Below, one piece after another: positions 15,751 through 21,512 of a stretch of 21,512 nt of DNA. The translations under genes were made by a program, and so were the position numbers. The DNA is from an uncultured Eubacteriales bacterium. GTDB taxonomy: Bacteria; Bacillota; Clostridia; Oscillospirales; Acutalibacteraceae. Position 1 is the stretch's first letter, and every line of letters begins with the position of its first letter. The notes beneath the pieces were generated by a model, which was not told the DNA's origin, did no database searches, and was given only the letters and a program-made list of their open reading frames with translations. Where the stretch lies: positions 1 through 21,512 of the forward strand of contig CATZCM010000027.1 of NCBI GenBank assembly GCA_958417225.1, written 5' to 3'.

Positions 15751-18543
15751 ATGCGAAGATTTATTTTGATTATTATTTTAACTGCGCTGAGTATAGGAAT
15801 GGGATTCATAGTTGAACCTAGTGTGAATGAGTTGGAACGAGGAGTTGTGGTAGATTTTGCGATGAACAATGATGAAAGCTTTTATACCTTGAACTACGAG
15901 GAAAAAAACGATATGTACACACTTATTAAGATATCATCAAGTGGAGAGGTTGAAAAGTTAGTAGACCTAGAAAAATCAACAGAAAATTCTTACTCATATA
16001 GGCAGTTGCATCTGGACGAAGATGCTAATATATATGTACTTAGAGAAGAGATAAATAAACCTAAGGAAATTTCCTTACATAATGAATACGGAATAGTGAA
16101 AGAAGAAGTACTAAAGTATGGAAAAAACGGTGAATCACTTGGTTGTATTGGATCGATAGATTTTTCAAATGAGGATGAGTTACCTGTATCTCAGTGTATG
16201 AATTGGGTTCAGGTGGTTGGGAAGAATCTATATTCAGTATATAATAAAAATAATTTTTATCAGGTTTTTAAATTTGACATAAATGGGGCATCTAATCCTG
16301 TATCTGTAAAGGATTTTAGTTTGGACTCACCTAAAAGTGATGAAACGTGGCTTTCTGATGTTGTGTATACAAGTACATCAAATGTCATTTGTGTGGACAA
16401 GCGTGGCAAAATGTTCATGATAGGCGAAAATGGAGAAATAACGAATATTTCAGACATTATTGGAGAAGATGTAGTTCCATCAATGTTGTCTATTGATAAG
16501 GTGGATAATGTGTATTTTACGGATGTTAATACAGGTAGTTTTTATTCGTTTAACGTGAGTACAATGTCGGTAAATAAGTATTATGACAAAGATAGTGTGA
16601 TAAACGATGAGAAAGATGTAAAAGTGTCAGATGTGAATTACATATTTGTTGCTCAAAATGGGCTTTGTTATGCTATGGTGAAGTCAAGCAACGAAAATGC
16701 ATTTGTGGGATTTGGTTCCAGCCAAGTGTACGTGGAAAAGGTGACGTACCAAAAGTATATTCGTGCGTTGGAAATTGCGATAATATCAGTTTTAACATTT
16801 GCTGTGTTGTTTATTATTTATTGTCTTTATAGGTATATTACGAGAAAGTTTACTGTTTTAAAAAGAGTTGTGCTTTGGTTTACTCCAGCATATGTTATTT
16901 TATTGTCCGTAGTTATGGTTGGAACGTCGTATATCATGCTTTCAAACTACAAAAAGGAAAAAGAGTCAAATCAAAGAAATGGAATAAAAGTTGTAGATAA
17001 TGCAATTAATGTAGGAACTTTGAATAGCTTAAATATGTTAGATGATTATCTAACGGATGATTATAAAAGTGTGAAAAATTCTACTGATTTAGCATTTGAT
17101 CTTGTAAGAGACTTTAGTGATGAGATGATTGTGTATGTGGTTAGGGATGATAGGATCTATTATGCGATGGATAATTATTTGTTTAGAAAAAATCTGCAGA
17201 AACGTGACAATGTTGATTTAGAGTTTGTTAATTTAGCTAGAGTGCCAATAGAGTACGTAAAGAGCGAAAAAGTTGTAAGTCAGTATTATGATATGTGGAA
17301 CAAACTCAAGGTACCAAATTACAATGGTGATGATGTCCTTCATTATGAAGATAAGAGTGGAAAATGGATTAGTGTTGTTCTGCCGATCAGATCTGAAAAT
17401 GGAGAGGCTTCAGCGTTTATTGAGTCAAGGTTTAGCGAAAATATTAAATATAGCAATTTGTATGTTATGGAGGTTTTTATTGTAGACTTGGCGATTATTG
17501 TCGTTGGGGTAATATTGTACGTGTATTTGATGTTTGTTTTAAAACATTCGCTTAAAGCTTTGAAGGTAGTTAAATCTGGAATAGTAAACATCAGTAAAGG
17601 CGATTGGACTAAAAAGCTTCCAACTGACTCTAAAGATGAATTTGCGTATATTTGTAAAAGTTTAAATGAAATGACTGATAATGTTTATCAGCGAATGTCT
17701 GAGATGCTTTTACTCAATGAGGAATATATAAAATATACCCCACGTGAGGTACTGGCACTTTTAAATAAAAACAAAATCACTCAGGTAGCGCTAGATGAGG
17801 TAGTAAATCAAAAATTAGCTGTGCTAAGCTTAACTTTGGATAAGGCATGTGAGTGCGGCATTCAGAGCGATAGTTACTTAAAAGATGTACAAGAGGCTTT
17901 CGACAGTATATTTATTGTAGCAGAAAAAAATAACGGAGTAGTTAAAAACTTTGATGACTTTAAAATGACGATTTTGTTTTCAGGAGGACCAATTGATGCG
18001 GTGAGGGCTTCAATGCAATTAAAAAATATATTTGAGGACGAACGTATAAATGAGAAAATGCATATGGTTTTATGTTATGGAGACGTTTTTGTTGGGGCGG
18101 TTGGAAATACAGAACGGATTTTTATTCCCGCGGTTTCAAGTGATATCCTTTTAATGAAGAGACTTGAGGAAAATATATCTTTGTTCTCGGCAAATCATGT
18201 GGCACTTGAAAGTGTAATAAACGATCTTCATACTGATGAAAAGTATGAGTATAGATTGATTGGGCAAGTTAAAGATTATTTTACCCAAAATCCAGTTAAG
18301 GTGTACGAATTCATAGGTGGAAAGGGTTCAGTTACAAATAACTTATTTATAACCACAAAACAGGAGTTTGAAAATGGTGTAAATGCTTATTGTAATGGAG
18401 ATTTTGTGGCAGCCCGGCAAAGTTTTGCAGTTGTTCTTTCAAAAAATAATGAAGATGTTGCTGCAATGAGATATTTAAAACTTTGCGAGGATGCTCAAAA
18501 TATATGGAAAAATGATAAAATGAATGGATTTATGTTTGATTAG
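15751..18543 (+). CDS. Membrane receptor with HAMP and degenerate guanylate-cyclase-like domain
   Basis: Counting from the ATG at 15751 (930 residues): helix 1 at 3-21; an external beta-rich region at 22-338 with propeller-like repeats; helices 2 and 3 at 339-360 and 373-397; a second external region at 398-571 resembling a CACHE-type sensor; helix 4 at 572-596; HAMP at 597-648; a class III cyclase fold at about 660-858; and a TPR-like tail at 868-918 (ENGVNAYCNGDFVAARQSF). The cyclase fold is recognisable from YTPREVLALL, GVVKNF and DAVRASMQL. The first metal-binding Asp is Thr695 and the transition-state Asn is Leu800, while Asp736 and Arg804 remain, so it is probably inactive. AAGGAGGT at 15735-15742 suits the ATG at 15751 better than the one at 15745. 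First gene of a three-gene operon. Confidence 0.75.
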   Translation: MRRFILIIILTALSIGMGFIVEPSVNELERGVVVDFAMNNDESFYTLNYEEKNDMYTLIKISSSGEVEKLVDLEKSTENSYSYRQLHLDEDANIYVLREEINKPKEISLHNEYGIVKEEVLKYGKNGESLGCIGSIDFSNEDELPVSQCMNWVQVVGKNLYSVYNKNNFYQVFKFDINGASNPVSVKDFSLDSPKSDETWLSDVVYTSTSNVICVDKRGKMFMIGENGEITNISDIIGEDVVPSMLSIDKVDNVYFTDVNTGSFYSFNVSTMSVNKYYDKDSVINDEKDVKVSDVNYIFVAQNGLCYAMVKSSNENAFVGFGSSQVYVEKVTYQKYIRALEIAIISVLTFAVLFIIYCLYRYITRKFTVLKRVVLWFTPAYVILLSVVMVGTSYIMLSNYKKEKESNQRNGIKVVDNAINVGTLNSLNMLDDYLTDDYKSVKNSTDLAFDLVRDFSDEMIVYVVRDDRIYYAMDNYLFRKNLQKRDNVDLEFVNLARVPIEYVKSEKVVSQYYDMWNKLKVPNYNGDDVLHYEDKSGKWISVVLPIRSENGEASAFIESRFSENIKYSNLYVMEVFIVDLAIIVVGVILYVYLMFVLKHSLKALKVVKSGIVNISKGDWTKKLPTDSKDEFAYICKSLNEMTDNVYQRMSEMLLLNEEYIKYTPREVLALLNKNKITQVALDEVVNQKLAVLSLTLDKACECGIQSDSYLKDVQEAFDSIFIVAEKNNGVVKNFDDFKMTILFSGGPIDAVRASMQLKNIFEDERINEKMHMVLCYGDVFVGAVGNTERIFIPAVSSDILLMKRLEENISLFSANHVALESVINDLHTDEKYEYRLIGQVKDYFTQNPVKVYEFIGGKGSVTNNLFITTKQEFENGVNAYCNGDFVAARQSFAVVLSKNNEDVAAMRYLKLCEDAQNIWKNDKMNGFMFD

Positions 18544-18579
18544 TATTTTGCAAAAATTCTAGTGAAAGGAGTTCTGTGT

Positions 18580-20118
18580 ATGTTCAATTTTTTTAACTCG
18601 CTTTTTTCATCTATTGGAAATCTCGGCAATATGGTTTCAGGGCTTGTTAGTACATATGGTGCGAGGTTTATTTCGACGATTCAAACGCTCTTTAGTAAAG
18701 TCAACACATTTCAAAGAAAAGCTATAGACAATTTATCTAAGCTCGTTCGAAGCTTAATGAAAAAGCCTAGGTCTCAGGCTGACTATGTGAAATTCGGAGG
18801 AAAGTACCTTTCAAAACGTTTCGTTACAATTGGGAGTGTGATTATAGTTGCGTTGACTTCTGTGATGACCATTTATGCAATACCTTGGGCTAGAGGAAAA
18901 CTTTGGTATGCAAGTTATGATTACAATAAATCAAGTGATTTTTCAGCGTTTACTGGCAAAGTAAAACTTTATAATGATGGAGTAATGATATATAAGGGAA
19001 GTATGGAACAGGGGATGTTAAAAGGTTTCGGAGTGCAATATAATCAGGATAATAAACTTATATATGAGGGTATCTTCGATAGCAATCAGTATTGTGGTAA
19101 TGGAAAATTATTTGTTGATGGTGTAAAGGTGTATGAGGGAGGATTTTCCAATAGTGTATATGAAGGAGAAGGTCTTTTATATGATAATAGCGGTAAACTT
19201 ATTTATAAGGGGAATTTTTCAGCAGGACAAAAAAGTGGTATGGGGGTAGAATATGATTCTGATTTGGGCGTGAAAGTTTATGTAGGCGAATTTGCAAATG
19301 ACCTTAGATCTGGGAAAGGGATCGAATATGATAAATTGGGCAATAAAATTTATGTAGGTCAATTTGCAGGGGGACTATACGAAGGCAATGGTAAAACTTT
19401 GGAGAATGGGAATCCAGTATATGTGGGAGAATTTGTTACAGGAGTGTATGAGGGTAACGGCAAGATATTTGATGCGGTAACAGGGAAAATGGTGTACAAA
19501 GGTTCATTTGTGGCAGGAAAGTACGATGGTGATGGTGAATTGTTTGATGCAAATAGTGGAAAACGTTTATATAAAGGTGCCTTTGTTCAAGGGTTGAAGT
19601 GTGGTGATGGTGAACTTTATGATAAATTTGGAGTGACTACATTTAAGGGAGCTTTTAGTGATAATGTAATAGCTGTATTAAATTACATTGGATCTACTGA
19701 AGAGGTTATCGAAGCTGATTTTGGAAAAGCTACAAGTTCTGATATGATTCAAGGCAAAAAAATACTTACATACTTTGATAAAGATATTTCATTTGTGCTT
19801 TCAGTTGCAGTAGATTCTAATGATACCCAAACAACTGAGTATACTTGTGAACGAGTTATAATGAACATGAAAAATGAAAAATTTAAGGAATTAAGTAAAT
19901 TTAGTACACAAGATGAAATTGAAAGTGTAATGGGGGAACCGTTTGTTTCTATGTCGTTTCACTTAAATAATGTGTATAGTGCTGTATTTGATAAATTACT
20001 GATTGATCTTAAAAATGAGGCACCGACAGATAAATTTGTAGAAGAGGGCTATGCTATACGATTCTTTTACAATAACAGTCGATCAGAGATAATGTGTATT
20101 GAAATGTTAAAATCATAA
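18580..20118 (+). CDS. Single-pass membrane MORN-repeat protein
   Basis: This 512-residue protein has an N-terminal region of about 80 residues with amphipathic character and positive charge near the membrane, one helix (about 81-103), and then nine MORN repeats plus partial ones at each end (about 120-362). Typical units are YEGGFSNSVYEGEGLLYD and YKGSFVAGKYDGDGELFD, with a period of about 23 residues. The last 140 residues form a separate domain with FGKATSSD and MGEPF segments that I do not recognise. The repeats are probably outside the cell and the N-terminus inside. MORN repeats form stiff beta strips and often act as membrane or protein scaffolds. The ATG at 18580 follows AAAGGAGT at 18565-18572; the GTG at 18562 lies upstream of that site. 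It follows the receptor gene by 36 bases. Confidence 0.8.
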   Translation: MFNFFNSLFSSIGNLGNMVSGLVSTYGARFISTIQTLFSKVNTFQRKAIDNLSKLVRSLMKKPRSQADYVKFGGKYLSKRFVTIGSVIIVALTSVMTIYAIPWARGKLWYASYDYNKSSDFSAFTGKVKLYNDGVMIYKGSMEQGMLKGFGVQYNQDNKLIYEGIFDSNQYCGNGKLFVDGVKVYEGGFSNSVYEGEGLLYDNSGKLIYKGNFSAGQKSGMGVEYDSDLGVKVYVGEFANDLRSGKGIEYDKLGNKIYVGQFAGGLYEGNGKTLENGNPVYVGEFVTGVYEGNGKIFDAVTGKMVYKGSFVAGKYDGDGELFDANSGKRLYKGAFVQGLKCGDGELYDKFGVTTFKGAFSDNVIAVLNYIGSTEEVIEADFGKATSSDMIQGKKILTYFDKDISFVLSVAVDSNDTQTTEYTCERVIMNMKNEKFKELSKFSTQDEIESVMGEPFVSMSFHLNNVYSAVFDKLLIDLKNEAPTDKFVEEGYAIRFFYNNSRSEIMCIEMLKS

Positions 20119-20136
20119 CGATTTGGAGGTGATTTT

Positions 20137-21111
20137 GTGAGGAGACGTGTTGAGTATTATAATGTGGAGTGTAAAACTAGACTTAAGTGGTGGGTGAAAA
20201 GCTTAACTGTAATTTGTTTGACTTTGTGTATGTATGTGTGTGTTATAATGCAGGGAGAGTCAGTTGGAACTGTTCAAGAGTTTTCGAGTGGGAATGACGA
20301 ATCAGCAGTTGAAACATCTACTCAGTTTGATGATTTTGATTTTGCGGAAGATAGTGACGGGGTGGCAGTTAGTGATGTTAGTTTGAATTCCTCTAAGGGA
20401 ATGTTAACAAGTGCTATGTGGGATAATATAAAGAAAAATGTTCCCGAATCCGTGGCGGAATTAATCTCAGAGGATGATACGGATCTGAAAAACTCCCTTT
20501 TAAAGTTGAGCAAGGTTATTGATTTTAGTGGGAATTTATCAAATGAAGATGTCGCTATGTTAGAAGCAGTGATTATAAATGCGAATCTGGAAAATGCGGA
20601 TGATGGAAAAATTGTGGAACTCGAAGGAATATTGCAAGGAGCTTTATACATTTTGCAACAGTATCAAAATCAGTTTTCTTCCAGTGCTGCTGAACTTGCA
20701 AGTTTTAATAGTTATGGAGAGGTAATTAATTCAGATAACTTGAAAATACATACGTCAACAAAAGTGGTGTTTTATGGGTTAAACTTTTCCATGAGGTATC
20801 CGGTGGTTGAATTTAATGGGAATTTGCTTATGTCTATTAAGGATATAAAAAGTCTTTTGCAGAAAAAAGGAATGGACGTTTTGGAGATGAAAATGAATTC
20901 TTGGGTAACGTACGTTCAAACGGATAAATTATTGGAAATTCAAAATGGTAGCAATATTGCATATGTAGACGATAAGTCAATAGTGTTACCAACACAGGTT
21001 ATATACGATAAGGAAAATCAAAATGCATTTGTTTCGATTGAAATTCTATCGAAAGCTTTTGATTTTGGATATGCATTTTTTAAAGAAAGTATGATGTGTG
21101 CGGTTTGGTAA
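20137..21111 (+). CDS. Membrane-anchored protein with C-terminal stalk domain
   Basis: This 324-residue protein starts with a basic N-terminus, one membrane helix or uncleaved signal (about 19-39), an acidic low-complexity linker (45-85), a helical segment (about 88-190), and a C-terminal domain (205-324) of the copper-amine-oxidase N-terminal 'stalk' type: YPVVEFNGNLLMSIKDIKSL, then WVTYVQ, LPTQVIY and AFVSIEILSKAFDF. That domain is common in wall-associated proteins of Firmicutes and does not imply amine oxidase activity. The start is the GTG at 20137 after GGAGGTGA at 20125-20132. It is the last gene of the operon, 18 bases after the MORN gene. Its partner and function are unknown. Confidence 0.7.
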   Translation: MRRRVEYYNVECKTRLKWWVKSLTVICLTLCMYVCVIMQGESVGTVQEFSSGNDESAVETSTQFDDFDFAEDSDGVAVSDVSLNSSKGMLTSAMWDNIKKNVPESVAELISEDDTDLKNSLLKLSKVIDFSGNLSNEDVAMLEAVIINANLENADDGKIVELEGILQGALYILQQYQNQFSSSAAELASFNSYGEVINSDNLKIHTSTKVVFYGLNFSMRYPVVEFNGNLLMSIKDIKSLLQKKGMDVLEMKMNSWVTYVQTDKLLEIQNGSNIAYVDDKSIVLPTQVIYDKENQNAFVSIEILSKAFDFGYAFFKESMMCAVW

Positions 21112-21456
21112 CGTAGTAGTGAATGTATTGTTGGCATACAAGCTTTTTATGAATTTTAGATCTAGTTTTTTTACACAATATGAAAGTGGAAGTTAAAGGT
21201 CAGAAATAGTGCAAAGATATTGAGTAAGAATTTAAATGCATAGAGTATTTTTTTGACGCATTTTTAAAATACAAAAAATAAGCCATCGATAATGGTAAAA
21301 CAACTTTGATTGTTTAACATTCAAAATATCATTTGTATAGCTGATTTACCCTTTAGAGTTGCAAAGTTTTTAAAACTTGAAATTGAAGAATCACGTCAAA
21401 AAAAGCATAATATTACAAATTTCGTGTTATCGTGAAAATTAAAAAAACTTGTAATC
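21112..21456. other. Intergenic region of about 345 bases with no convincing gene
   Basis: AT-rich DNA with stops in all frames. The longest frame of note (21310-21435, 41 residues, containing ADLPFRVAKFLKLEIEE) has no ribosome binding site or ATG and could be chance or a remnant. A promoter-like pair, TTGAAG (21383-21388) and CATAAT (21406-21411), has 17-base spacing, directly upstream of the terminator hairpin. Confidence 0.5.
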
Positions 21457-21503
21457 ATGCAGTTCACAACTAAGATAAGGTGTTGTGGACTGCGTTTTAT
21501 ATA
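21457..21503 (+). terminator. Intrinsic terminator
   Basis: GCAGTTCACAAC (21459-21470) pairs with GTTGTGGACTGC (21482-21493) over 12 bp with one G-T pair, around an 11-base loop, followed by gttttatatatat. An A-rich tract (aaaaaaac) precedes it, so it could work in both directions. It lies 345 bases after the stalk-domain gene, so it may end that operon's message or belong to the next gene to the right. Confidence 0.75.
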
Positions 21504-21512
21504 TATGCAAAT

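Noticed and set aside
15751..18543. Active adenylate or guanylate cyclase
   Set aside because: The first metal Asp and the catalytic Asn positions hold Thr and Leu in my by-eye alignment.
20137..21111. Copper amine oxidase
   Set aside because: Only the small N-terminal stalk-type domain is similar; the catalytic oxidase domain is absent.
21310..21435. Short frame of 41 residues as a gene
   Set aside because: No ATG and no ribosome binding site; could be a remnant but I recognise no family.

Overview
The window is AT-rich (by eye about one third G+C), with dense same-strand genes, strong AGGAGG-type ribosome binding sites and frequent TTG/GTG starts. One protein carries a C-terminal stalk domain of the copper-amine-oxidase N-terminal type, which is common in Firmicutes. 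Together this points to a low-GC Gram-positive bacterium, probably a clostridium. I cannot name a species.

The left two thirds (1-14315, all + strand) is the baseplate part of a phage-tail-like contractile injection system (CIS). In order it holds: a partial gene for a protein with a 169-residue tandem repeat in the slot where P2/PBSX-type tails keep the tape measure; two related tube-initiator/adaptor proteins of the Afp7/gpU-like 'CIS tube' type, both without LysM; a gp27/gpD-like hub; a separate gp5/gpV-like spike; a gp25/gpW-like wedge protein; two baseplate-J-like wedge proteins (Afp11- and Afp12-like); a gpI-like tail protein; and a large surface protein ending in an Ig-like domain. Two J-type proteins plus this kind of gpI protein are typical of extracellular-type CIS rather than of a prophage. 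No capsid, integrase, holin or lysin gene is present. Sheath, tube, AAA+ ATPase and terminator genes are absent and would be expected to the left. The run ends at a 10-bp hairpin at 14336-14364.

The right third (14492-21111) holds four membrane proteins. A minus-strand gene encodes a degenerate protein kinase, one membrane helix and an external LysM domain. Divergent from it lies a three-gene + strand operon: a four-helix receptor with a HAMP domain and a guanylate-cyclase-like domain that has lost key catalytic residues; a single-pass protein with nine or ten MORN repeats; and a single-pass protein with a C-terminal stalk domain. A clear sigma-A-like promoter lies upstream of the kinase-like gene, and a strong hairpin-plus-T-run terminator closes the window at 21457-21503.

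My reading, which is inference, is that the membrane genes form an envelope module that could anchor, sense for or control the neighbouring CIS. LysM, missing from the tube initiators, reappears in a membrane protein, and two catalytic folds seem to have been kept as non-catalytic signalling or scaffold domains. This membrane module beside a Firmicute CIS is the part of the window most likely to be undescribed.
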